Source of the DNA: Pseudoalteromonas sp. '520P1 No. 423'
GTDB taxonomy: Bacteria > Pseudomonadota > Gammaproteobacteria > Enterobacterales > Alteromonadaceae
Assembly (NCBI RefSeq): GCF_001269985.1
Contig: NZ_BBZB01000001.1
Coordinates: forward strand, 1,426,001-1,490,000
Direction of reading: 5' to 3'
Length of the DNA: 64,000 bases
In this document: positions 32,523 through 41,583 of the stretch, piece after piece
How the letters are laid out: each line of letters starts with the position of its first letter
Numbering within the stretch: position 1 is the stretch's first letter
The notes under the pieces: model-generated
The model's input: only the letters and a program-made list of their open reading frames with translations
What the model was told of the DNA's origin: nothing
Databases searched by the model: none
Program-made: the position numbers and the translations under genes

Positions 32523-34040
32523 ATGACAACAACACAGATAAACCAAGACGAAATTAACAAGGCGGTATGGGCTGCCTGCGATACCTTTAGAGGCACGGTA
32601 GATCCATCAATTTATAAAGACTTCATATTAACTATGCTGTTCTTAAAGTACATCTCTGATGTTTACCAAGATGAATATGACAAGCTTGTTGAGCAATATG
32701 GTGATAACCCTGAGCTTATTCTTGCAATGATTGCAAAACAACGTTTTGTAATGCCAGCAGGGTCAAATTTTTGGGATTTATACGAAAAACGCCATGAAGC
32801 AGGTAATGGTCAGCGTATCGACAAAGCACTTCATGCTATTGAGGAAGCCAACGGCACTAAGCTAAAAAACGTATTTCAAGACATCAGTTTTAATACTGAT
32901 AAGCTCGGCCAAGAAAAGCAAAAAAATGAAATTCTTCGCCATATTTTAGAAGACTTTGGCAAAGATATACTTAACCTTCGTCCTAGTCGAGTTGGCTCTC
33001 TTGATATTATTGGTAACGCATACGAGTACCTGATCAAACATTTTGCCGCAGGCAGTGGTAAATCAGCTGGTGAATTCTATACACCACCTGAAGTATCCGA
33101 TTTATTAGCGGCTATTTTAGAACCTAAGGAAGGTGATGAAATATGCGACCCTGCATGTGGTTCTGGTTCGCTTCTTATGAAGTGTGGTGCAATGGTGCGC
33201 AAAAATTCTGGCTCAAAAAAATATGCCTTATTCGGTCAAGAAGCGATAGGCTCTACATGGGCGCTTGCCAAAATGAACATGTTTCTACACGGAGAAGACA
33301 ACCACCGTATTGAATGGGGCGATACTATTCGTCACCCTTTGCTGTTAGATAAAGCAAGCACAGGCTTATTACACTTCGATATAGTAACTGCAAACCCTCC
33401 GTTCTCATTAGATAAGTGGGGTCACGAAGGTGCTGCGGATGATGAATATGGACGTTTCCGCCGTGGTGTACCGCCAAAGACTAAAGGTGATTATGCATTT
33501 ATCAGTCACATGATAGAAACCTTAAAGCCAGAGTCAGGTCGCATGGGTGTAGTTGTGCCACATGGCGTGTTATTCCGTGCATCAAGTGAAGGTAAAATCC
33601 GTCAACAACTGATTGAAGAAAATCTGCTTGATGCTGTTATCGGTTTGCCTGAAAAGTTATTTTTTGGAACTGGTATTCCTGCGGTGGTTCTTATCTTCAA
33701 AAAGAGAAAGACTGATGAGAATATATTATTTATAGATGCGAGCAGTGAATTTAAACCAGGTAAAAACCAAAATAAATTAACCACTGATAACATTAAAAAA
33801 ATTATAGAAACTTACAGTCTTCGTAAGAATGTTGAAAAATACGCTTATTTAGCAAGTATCGCAGAAATCGAAGAAAACGATTTTAACTTAAATATTCCAC
33901 GCTATGTTGATACTTTTGAAGAGGAGGAAGAAATTGACCTTATTGCCGTGCGAACTGAGCGTTTACATTTGCAAAGTGAATTAAGAATGCTAGAGGTTGA
34001 AATGGAAGGATACTTAAAGGAGCTAGGTTATGATTCCTAA
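32523..34040 (+). CDS. hsdM: Type I restriction-modification methyltransferase
   Basis: A 505-aa protein. The N-terminal helical HsdM domain (residues ~8-150) precedes the N6-adenine methyltransferase domain with SAM motif DPACGSGSLL near 208-217 and catalytic NPPF near 290-293. GEFYTPPEV near 190 is also typical. Together with HsdS it methylates host sites and with HsdR forms the restriction complex. The 3' end overlaps hsdS by 11 nt. Confidence 0.96.
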   Translation: MTTTQINQDEINKAVWAACDTFRGTVDPSIYKDFILTMLFLKYISDVYQDEYDKLVEQYGDNPELILAMIAKQRFVMPAGSNFWDLYEKRHEAGNGQRIDKALHAIEEANGTKLKNVFQDISFNTDKLGQEKQKNEILRHILEDFGKDILNLRPSRVGSLDIIGNAYEYLIKHFAAGSGKSAGEFYTPPEVSDLLAAILEPKEGDEICDPACGSGSLLMKCGAMVRKNSGSKKYALFGQEAIGSTWALAKMNMFLHGEDNHRIEWGDTIRHPLLLDKASTGLLHFDIVTANPPFSLDKWGHEGAADDEYGRFRRGVPPKTKGDYAFISHMIETLKPESGRMGVVVPHGVLFRASSEGKIRQQLIEENLLDAVIGLPEKLFFGTGIPAVVLIFKKRKTDENILFIDASSEFKPGKNQNKLTTDNIKKIIETYSLRKNVEKYAYLASIAEIEENDFNLNIPRYVDTFEEEEEIDLIAVRTERLHLQSELRMLEVEMEGYLKELGYDS

Positions 34041-35244
34041 AGATTGGTCAAATACAACGATTAATGACAACATAACATTTTCAGGTGGGGCACAACCGCC
34101 AAGAAATGTATTTAAATTTGAGCCTGAAGAAGGGCACATTCGCCTTATTCAAATAAGGGATTATAAAAGCAATAAGCACGCAACATATGTTCCTAAGGAC
34201 TTAGCAAAAAAGTTTTGCTCAACTGACGATGTTATGATTGGGAGATATGGCCCTCCGATATTTCAGATCCTTAGAGGGATTGCAGGAGCTTATAATGTAG
34301 CTCTGATTAAAGCTATACCGCATGATGGCGTTAATAAAGAGTTTATGTATTACTCGTTAAAAAGAAGTTCTCTGTTAAGGGTTATTGAATCATTCTCACA
34401 AAGAACCTCTGGACAAACGGGTATAGAGATGGATGCATTAAAGGCTTATCCCATGCCACTACCTCCTCCTGCGGAACAAAAAAAAATAGCGAAAGTTTTG
34501 TCTGTTTGGGATAAGGCTATTGCCATAAAAGAAGCTTTAATAGGTATTAATAAAAAACAAAAAAAAGCTCTTGCACAGCAGCTTCTAACTGGTCAAAAGC
34601 GCCTTGGCTTAAAAACAGGCTCTTTTAGTTTTTTTGAAACACGATATGGAAAAATTCCAAAGGATTGGAAGTACCCAGCTATAAGAGAAGTTAGTGAACA
34701 AATATCTAAGAAAAATAGTGAACAAAATAACTATCCAGTGCTTTCCTGCTCAAAATATGTAGGGTTTGTAGACTCGCTTAAATATTTCAACAAAAAAGTA
34801 TTTAGTGACGACACAAGTGGTTACAGAATTATTCCAAAAGGATGTTTCGGCTTTCCTTCTAATCATATAGAAGAAGGCTCTATCGGATTACAAAAGCTTT
34901 ATGAGTTTGGAATCGTAAGTCCGATTTATGTTGTATTTAAAACTAATGATAAAATAATTGATAACGATTTTTTATTTGCTTTATTAAAAACAGAACACTA
35001 TCGCCAAATATTTTCTGCTTCAACTAATGCATCAGTTGACCGCCGAGGTAGCCTTCGTTGGAAAGACTTTAGTGCTATTCATATACCATTACCTCCAATT
35101 GATGAACAGCGCAGAATATCATCGGTATTAAGTAATGCAGGCATAGAGATAGAATTACTGGAAAAGCAACTAGTTGATTTAAAGCAAGAAAAAAAAGCTT
35201 TAATGCAGCAGTTGTTAACTGGTAAACGTAGAGTGCAAATTTAA
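34030..35244 (+). CDS. hsdS: Type I restriction specificity subunit
   Basis: A 404-aa protein with two target-recognition domains, each followed by a conserved helix: LPPPAEQKKIAKVLSVWDKA near 137-156 and LPPIDEQRRISSVLSNAG near 355-372. Each half ends with LLTGQKRLG or LLTGKRRV. This is a complete S subunit recognising a bipartite DNA site. Overlap of 11 nt with hsdM indicates coupling. Confidence 0.95.
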   Translation: MIPKDWSNTTINDNITFSGGAQPPRNVFKFEPEEGHIRLIQIRDYKSNKHATYVPKDLAKKFCSTDDVMIGRYGPPIFQILRGIAGAYNVALIKAIPHDGVNKEFMYYSLKRSSLLRVIESFSQRTSGQTGIEMDALKAYPMPLPPPAEQKKIAKVLSVWDKAIAIKEALIGINKKQKKALAQQLLTGQKRLGLKTGSFSFFETRYGKIPKDWKYPAIREVSEQISKKNSEQNNYPVLSCSKYVGFVDSLKYFNKKVFSDDTSGYRIIPKGCFGFPSNHIEEGSIGLQKLYEFGIVSPIYVVFKTNDKIIDNDFLFALLKTEHYRQIFSASTNASVDRRGSLRWKDFSAIHIPLPPIDEQRRISSVLSNAGIEIELLEKQLVDLKQEKKALMQQLLTGKRRVQI

Positions 35245-35260
35245 CGATTAAGGAAGATTT

Positions 35261-36820
35261 ATGAGACTAGGTTTTTTCTTTGGGGCCGGAGCTGAAATTG
35301 GGTATGGCCTTCCAAGTGGTGGAAAGTTTGCTATTGATTTATTTAGGCAGGAACCAAGTGAGTATAAAACTGAATTGAGAGTGCAATTGAGAGCCATTGA
35401 TTCTCGCTCACCTTATGCAAGTGAGTGGCTACCTCAAGGGTACACTGATAAGCGAATACATGCATTTGGTAGAAATGAATTTACTAGCCTTATTGAATCT
35501 TCTATTGAATATAAACGCGATGAGATTATTCGGAGGCTAAATAACTTTGACCAAGAATGTGACTGGGCAATTCAATCATTAGGTATTGATAGAGAGGAGC
35601 TTAGCCAAGCCTTTTCAAGCTTAACAGGTAGTGCTCTTGGTGAAAGGCTTTATACACACGATATTCGTTTAAATGAAATGCTATCGAGAGATGTGAGATT
35701 ATTTGAATCTGAGTTTTACTCAGCGATGTTAGATATTGTTCGTGTTGAAGAGAGTTGTGACGATTTGAAACGCTATGTAACAGCATTTTTACAGTTGCTT
35801 GTTGGTGCACATGGTCAATCATTAGTGCAGCGTTTAAACCAAGAATTATTCGAAGCTGCTCCAGATGACCTTCCTATATTTGATGATATATCAGGAATGT
35901 TCAAACTAGAATTTAATAGAGTAGGCTCTACGGCACTAGAGTTACTGTTGGAGGAGAACCGCCAATTTAACACTGGCGAGGGCGCAACAGCGCTTACTTT
36001 GTTTTCAGCCATTGCACAGCAAGTATTAGAGAATATCTTTACAACGGTATTGGATTATCAGCAACTTATTGATAACCACTTTCGTTATTTGTATTCGCCT
36101 TCTACAGAATGGGCCAAATTTACTAGAATGGTTATTTTTTTAAAAGTGGCTAGAGACTACATCAGCTCTCAAGTACCTGAAATAGATGATATTCCGAGTG
36201 AGGGGTACTATCATGACTTAGCAACGGCAAGTTCTCAGATTGAGATTTCAGCTATTGGAACCGCGAACTATAATAGTATTTTATCTCAAGTTTTTAATTC
36301 ATTAGAAGCAGAACTAATGGAAGTAATCCACTTAAATGGTAGTGTCCATGACTATTACAACCCCTATAAGAACTCTGTAGTTACTTGTGAAAACTCTCAA
36401 GATCTTGATACTAATCAAATCCAAGTACCGTTTATATTGACTCAAAGCGGATTAAAACCATTAACCTCTGTTGCAATGTCAAGAAGGTATGTCAGCTTGT
36501 TTGACTCTTATTCTGAGTCAGACGCAATTGTGGTTGTCGGTTTTGGATTTCATAAAGACGATAGTCATATAAATGGGCTATTCCGCGAGTTGGTTGAATC
36601 TCAAGGACGCCGAATTTTCGTGATTTCCCCAACGTCTGAAGGGTCTGCTGATGAGCAAAAGCGCAAACTAAGGAATAAATTGAGAATTGCCCATACTTCA
36701 AGTCATTTGTTAACTGTGATTCCAGTCGATACTTCAACGCGTGGTGTTGAAGGAGATAATTGGCTAGAGATTGTTATGAATATTTTAAGAGCTGACTCTG
36801 AAAGCAGCTTAACTCAATAG
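35261..36820 (+). CDS. SIR2-like protein inside the type I RM operon
   Basis: A 519-aa protein. The start FFFGAGAEIGYGLPSGG (residues 5-21) is a SIR2-type nucleotide-binding loop. HLNGSVHDYYNP near 357-368 and IVVVGFGFHKDDSHIN near 422-437 follow in SIR2 order. Members of this superfamily act as NAD+-depleting abortive-infection effectors. It sits 16 nt after hsdS and 8 nt before hsdR, so it is co-transcribed with the restriction genes. It might back up restriction when the RM barrier fails (inference). Confidence 0.72.
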   Translation: MRLGFFFGAGAEIGYGLPSGGKFAIDLFRQEPSEYKTELRVQLRAIDSRSPYASEWLPQGYTDKRIHAFGRNEFTSLIESSIEYKRDEIIRRLNNFDQECDWAIQSLGIDREELSQAFSSLTGSALGERLYTHDIRLNEMLSRDVRLFESEFYSAMLDIVRVEESCDDLKRYVTAFLQLLVGAHGQSLVQRLNQELFEAAPDDLPIFDDISGMFKLEFNRVGSTALELLLEENRQFNTGEGATALTLFSAIAQQVLENIFTTVLDYQQLIDNHFRYLYSPSTEWAKFTRMVIFLKVARDYISSQVPEIDDIPSEGYYHDLATASSQIEISAIGTANYNSILSQVFNSLEAELMEVIHLNGSVHDYYNPYKNSVVTCENSQDLDTNQIQVPFILTQSGLKPLTSVAMSRRYVSLFDSYSESDAIVVVGFGFHKDDSHINGLFRELVESQGRRIFVISPTSEGSADEQKRKLRNKLRIAHTSSHLLTVIPVDTSTRGVEGDNWLEIVMNILRADSESSLTQ

Positions 36821-36828
36821 GATAAATT

Positions 36829-39800
36829 GTGACTGATAAACTAGCCAATTTCAAAGAAGAATTTAGTTCAAAAATCCCCGCTCTTACACTGCTTAGTAGG
36901 CTTGGCTACTCTTTTATCCCTCCAGGTGCTTGTGAGAAACTTAGGGGTAATTCAATTACGGGCAAGTCTACAAGCCAAGTAATGCTGTTACCTGTGATGC
37001 GAGATTTTTTAAGTAATCAAACCTTCCCGTTTGCAGGAAAAGACCATAAGCTTTCAGATGCTGCTATTGATAAAATAATGCATGAACTTAACCCTGCCAT
37101 GAATGAAGGCTTAAAAGGTGCTAATGAAAAACTCTACAATGCTCTGATGTATGGTGTGGGTGTAACAGAGTTTATTGAGGGCAAAAAAGCATCACCAACG
37201 ATTCAATTGATTGACTGGCAGAATACTACAAACAACTTTTTCCACTTTACTGAAGAGATGATTGTGCAAAATGCTGAAGGTACAGGTAGCCGCATTCCCG
37301 ATATTGTTTGTTTTGTAAATGGCTTACCTTGGGTAGTGATTGAAGCAAAACGTCCTGACTCTTCTACTGAAGGTAAATCAACATTAAATGAAGCAGTCTC
37401 GCAGCAAATTCGTAATCAAGGGCAAGCTGAAGTTCCTCATTTATTTGCTTATAGTCAGTTATTGCTCGCTGTAAATGGTCATGATGGTTTGTATGGGACA
37501 TGTGGTACACCTGAAAAATTCTGGGCAAAGTGGAAAGAGGAAGAAATAATTGAAGCTGAGTTTGTTCGATTAAAAAACTTAGGGTTAACCTCTGAACAAT
37601 CAGATGCCATTTTCGGCCACCGACCAGCCGCTGCAAAAGATGAATATTTGTCGTTATTGGCTGGAGGCGAACTTACAGTAACAGATCAAGATAGATTAAT
37701 AGTTAGCTTATTACGCCCAGACCGATTATTAGAAATGACTCGTTTATATACGCTTTTTGATCAAAAAGCAGGTAAGATAGTTGCTCGATATCAACAGGTA
37801 TTTGGTATTAAAGCACTAGTTGAACGTATCTCTAGTTATGATGAAACAGGCACACGCCCAGGCGCTCGAAATGGCGGTGTTATTTGGCATACCACCGGAA
37901 GTGGTAAATCTTTTACTATGGTATTCCTCTCAAAAGCACTGATATGGCTTCAGGAACTGGCTCAGTGCCGAGTTGTTATTGTAACTGACAGAGTTGACCT
38001 AGAAGACCAGTTAAGCCGTACATTTGCTTCTGGTGGCGTATTAACAAAACGTGACCAAAAGGAAGCGATAGCAACATCTGGTAAGCGTTTAGCGCAGCAG
38101 ATTGGTAAAGGTAATGAGCGAGTTATCTTTTCAATCATTAATAAATTTGGTTCAGCAATCAAACATGATGAATGCTTCAACGATAGCCCAAATATTTTAG
38201 TATTAGTGGATGAAGGTCATCGTAGCCAAAATGGTGAAAATAATATTCGCATGTTGCAAACCTTACCTAAAGCTGCGTTTATTGCATTTACAGGTACTCC
38301 ACTGCTAAAAGATGATAAAACTGAAAATAAATTTGGTTCTATTATTCACTCTTACACTATGCAACAAGCTGTTGAAGATAAAACAGTGACACCGCTACTT
38401 TATGAAGAACGTATTGCTGACCTTAACGTAAATGACAAAGCTATTGATGCTTGGTTTGACAGAATCACAGAGAAACTAACCGAAAAACAAAAAACAGATT
38501 TAAAGAAGAAATTCTCTCAAAAGGGACAGATTTATCAAACGGAAGGCCGAATAGAGTTAATAGCACATGATATCTCAGATCATTTCCAAAACTTTAAGCA
38601 ACAGGGATTGAAAGGTCAGTTAGCATGTGACTCTAAAGCCTCTGCAATACGATACAAGGAGGCTTTAGACAAAATAGGTAAAGTTACATCTGTTGTAGCT
38701 ATGTCGCCTCCTGATACGCGAGAGGGGCACGAGGTAGTTGACCAAGAAAGCAAAGATATTGTTCAAAATTGGTGGACTAATAATGTTGCTGACACTTATG
38801 GACAAGACGAAAAAGCGTATACCAAAGCAATCATCAAAGATTATGGTCGCGATGAAGGCCCTGACATTATGATTGTTGTTGATAAGCTTCTAACAGGCTT
38901 TGATGAACCTAAAAATACTGTATTGTATATAGACAAACCGCTAAAAGAACATAGTTTAATTCAAGCTATTGCTCGTGTTAATCGCTTACACAGTAAAAAA
39001 CAGTTTGGGTACTTAATTGATTATCGAGGTATTTTAAAAGAACTTGATATGACAATTGAAAAATATCAAGAGCTTGCTGAACGAAATCAAAATGGTTTTG
39101 ATGTTGATGACTTGAAAGGTTTATACAACCGCATGGATACCGAATATAAAAAACTCTCTGGGCTGTATAACGATCTCTGGGCTATTTTTGAAGGTGTTAA
39201 AAACAAAAAAGATCATGCAGCTTTACGCCAAGCACTCGCGCCAAAAATTGAAGATGTAAAAGGCCAACTATTAGATAAAAACCTCAAAAAGCGTGACGAA
39301 TTTTATGCTGCTTTAACCGCCTTCTCTAACTGTATGAAAGTAGCTTTACAGTCAGCTACATTCTTTGATGATAAAAGCTTTGACAACAAACGCGATCACT
39401 ACAAAGAAACACTTAAAATGTTTGTTAACTTGCGAAAGCAAATTCGTGAAGATGCGAACGAAACGGTAGATTATGACGTCTATGCAGAAGATATTCGTCA
39501 GCTTCTAGATAAACATATCGCAGGTATTGAAGTTAAAGAACCGGATGGTGTGTATTCAGTTGATAACTTGGGTAAGGATGTTAAACCTCAAGATTTAACT
39601 GATGACGAAGCTCGCAACCAGACAGATAAGATCACTGGCAGAATCACTAAGATGATCGAACAAGACTTGGCTGATGATCCATATGCGCAAGAGTATTTCT
39701 CAAACTTACTTAAAAAAGCCATTGATGAGACTAAGGCGATGTTTGATGCGCCTGTTAAACAATACATGTTATTTGCTGATTTTGAACAGGAGGTTAAAGA

Positions 39801-40137
39801 TCGTAAAGTTGAGGGAATGCCTAGCGCCTTTACTGATGCTGATGGAAAGCAAAACAAACATGCGCAAGCTTACTTTGGATTGTTTAAACATATCTTCGAA
39901 GATGATGTGCTTGCAAGTGGTGATATAAGTGAAGACAAACTTGTAAAATATGCTTTTGACATTGATGAAATTGTTAAAACAGCTGTCGCAGAGTTTTCGA
40001 TAAACCCAGGTGAAATTGAAAACGCGATAAGCGTTAAATTGCTGCCAATGTTGTTTGCTGATTTAGGTATTGAAAACGCTCAGAAGTTAATTGAAGAAGT
40101 CCTTAAAATTACCAGATTAGGCTTGTCTCGTGGATAA
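36829..40137 (+). CDS. hsdR: Type I restriction endonuclease motor subunit
   Basis: An 1102-aa protein, GTG start with AGGATA upstream. The nuclease domain has the PD-ExK pattern (IPDIVCFVNG, then VVIEAKRPD, ~156-175). The SF2 motor has Walker A TTGSGKSFTM near 354, DEGHRSQ near 460, FTGTPLL near 487 and RVNRLHSKK near 718. A helical C-terminal region (~800-1090) docks to the methyltransferase. It translocates and cuts unmodified DNA. All key motifs are present. Confidence 0.96.
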   Translation: MTDKLANFKEEFSSKIPALTLLSRLGYSFIPPGACEKLRGNSITGKSTSQVMLLPVMRDFLSNQTFPFAGKDHKLSDAAIDKIMHELNPAMNEGLKGANEKLYNALMYGVGVTEFIEGKKASPTIQLIDWQNTTNNFFHFTEEMIVQNAEGTGSRIPDIVCFVNGLPWVVIEAKRPDSSTEGKSTLNEAVSQQIRNQGQAEVPHLFAYSQLLLAVNGHDGLYGTCGTPEKFWAKWKEEEIIEAEFVRLKNLGLTSEQSDAIFGHRPAAAKDEYLSLLAGGELTVTDQDRLIVSLLRPDRLLEMTRLYTLFDQKAGKIVARYQQVFGIKALVERISSYDETGTRPGARNGGVIWHTTGSGKSFTMVFLSKALIWLQELAQCRVVIVTDRVDLEDQLSRTFASGGVLTKRDQKEAIATSGKRLAQQIGKGNERVIFSIINKFGSAIKHDECFNDSPNILVLVDEGHRSQNGENNIRMLQTLPKAAFIAFTGTPLLKDDKTENKFGSIIHSYTMQQAVEDKTVTPLLYEERIADLNVNDKAIDAWFDRITEKLTEKQKTDLKKKFSQKGQIYQTEGRIELIAHDISDHFQNFKQQGLKGQLACDSKASAIRYKEALDKIGKVTSVVAMSPPDTREGHEVVDQESKDIVQNWWTNNVADTYGQDEKAYTKAIIKDYGRDEGPDIMIVVDKLLTGFDEPKNTVLYIDKPLKEHSLIQAIARVNRLHSKKQFGYLIDYRGILKELDMTIEKYQELAERNQNGFDVDDLKGLYNRMDTEYKKLSGLYNDLWAIFEGVKNKKDHAALRQALAPKIEDVKGQLLDKNLKKRDEFYAALTAFSNCMKVALQSATFFDDKSFDNKRDHYKETLKMFVNLRKQIREDANETVDYDVYAEDIRQLLDKHIAGIEVKEPDGVYSVDNLGKDVKPQDLTDDEARNQTDKITGRITKMIEQDLADDPYAQEYFSNLLKKAIDETKAMFDAPVKQYMLFADFEQEVKDRKVEGMPSAFTDADGKQNKHAQAYFGLFKHIFEDDVLASGDISEDKLVKYAFDIDEIVKTAVAEFSINPGEIENAISVKLLPMLFADLGIENAQKLIEEVLKITRLGLSRG

Positions 40138-40146
40138 GTCGTTTTA

Positions 40147-40929
40147 ATGAGTGAAATACAGAAAACAACCCAAGAGCAAGGTGTGTTTGTTTACGGCGAA
40201 GAAGTCATTAACTATGACATCATTCGCCGTATAGCAGATGATAATAGTTCCAAGCCTAAACCTAGAAAAATTTTGATCAAAGTTCATCCAGATCAACGCG
40301 TAGTTGCAACAGTACCCCATAATGCAACTACTGAAGTGATTCAAGAGGCAATGATCAAACGCGCCCGTTGGATATGGGAGAGTATTGTAGAATTTGAATC
40401 TCAACATGAATATGTGATGCCAAGGCAATATGTCAGTGGTGAAACGCAGTTTTACCTTGGTAGACGCTATGTTTTGAAGGTGATAATTGATGGTGAACAT
40501 GCCTCAAATGTGAAATTGCACAGAGGAAAATTGACTGTCAAATTGAAGCAAGAAAAGGATGATCGGGTATCTCAAGTTAAAACACTTTTAGAAAAGTGGT
40601 ATACCCGAAAAGCCAATGCAATCTTTCATGATCGGTTACATGAAATGCTTACTAAAGCGACTTGGGTAGAAGGCTTACCTTCATTTCGTATTATGGTTAT
40701 GAAAAAACAATGGGGAAGTTGCTCTGCAAAAGGTAGCTTAATGCTCAACCCTCATTTGATTAAAGCCCCTAAAGAGTGTATTGATTACGTTATCCTTCAT
40801 GAGCTTTGCCATATTGCAGAGCATAATCACAGTGATAGGTTTTGGCGTTTACTGACGCAGGTAATGCCAAATTGGAAAGAAGTCAAAGCTAAGCTGGATG
40901 ATATGGCCGAGTTGTATTTGAATGAGTGA
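40147..40929 (+). CDS. M48/YgjP-type metallopeptidase of the RM operon
   Basis: A 260-aa protein with the zinc motif HELCHIAEHNHSDRFW near 219-234 (HExxH plus downstream His) and KKQWGSCSAKG near 193, both diagnostic of the YgjP/DUF45 family. Such genes are often last in type I RM operons; their substrate is unknown. It begins 9 nt after hsdR and is the last gene of the operon. Confidence 0.88.
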   Translation: MSEIQKTTQEQGVFVYGEEVINYDIIRRIADDNSSKPKPRKILIKVHPDQRVVATVPHNATTEVIQEAMIKRARWIWESIVEFESQHEYVMPRQYVSGETQFYLGRRYVLKVIIDGEHASNVKLHRGKLTVKLKQEKDDRVSQVKTLLEKWYTRKANAIFHDRLHEMLTKATWVEGLPSFRIMVMKKQWGSCSAKGSLMLNPHLIKAPKECIDYVILHELCHIAEHNHSDRFWRLLTQVMPNWKEVKAKLDDMAELYLNE

Positions 40930-41583
40930 GAAAAAGCTACACAAGGCACAAAATATTTTACTCGAATTCCATTCGATATGTTCGTTTATATTGAAGGTCA
41001 TCACCGTATTCAGTTATCGAATGTTCCATCCAAAGATGATCTTTATATTAAAGTAAATTTTCTACATAAATTACCATTTAGGTGTTTTGACTCAAAGCTT
41101 ATTTTGTTTGCCTAGGATATATAGAAGGGAATATCTTAAAATTGAGCATGGGGAATGTTCTGATGGGTATTATGGTACTCAAATTTATCGAGTATTCATG
41201 TCTAATTTCTTAAATGACCTTGTAGAGCATTCTAATAAAACATTAACTTTTTTCATAACGATTTCGATATTTATCTACTGGCTAACCAATTAACAGTCTA
41301 CTAGTTATAGCTCAAGGTAAACTTTCCAACCGCCCTAAAGAACAATAATCTTGTTTTGAAAGAATATTTGCAAACTCACTATCATTAAAGTATCGCCTAG
41401 AGATAGCTTGATAAAAGACGGCTTGACAAGGTGGGGGCGGAGATTTTCTGGTTGACAGTTCTAGCTACGTGCAGATTGAGTTCAGCCTTCAATCTTGCTT
41501 TTTGATGTGGAAAATTTCAAATTTAATCTTGTGTCACAATGCAGACATGACCCATCAAGTTTTAGTTTTGATCTAAGCTAAAA
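40930..41583. other. Intergenic stretch with only weak small frames
   Basis: Two short plus-strand frames exist: 40978-41115 (MFVYIEGHHRIQLSNVP..., 45 aa) and 41087-41293 (TTG start, one C-terminal hydrophobic helix). Neither has a good RBS or a recognised family. It separates the rightward hsd operon from the convergent recombinase operon. No strong terminator hairpin stands out. Confidence 0.4.

Noticed and set aside
41087..41293. 68-aa plus-strand frame between the hsd and recombinase operons
   Set aside because: TTG start without ribosome-binding site, no recognisable family, and it overlaps another weak frame; kept only as a note in the intergenic entry.
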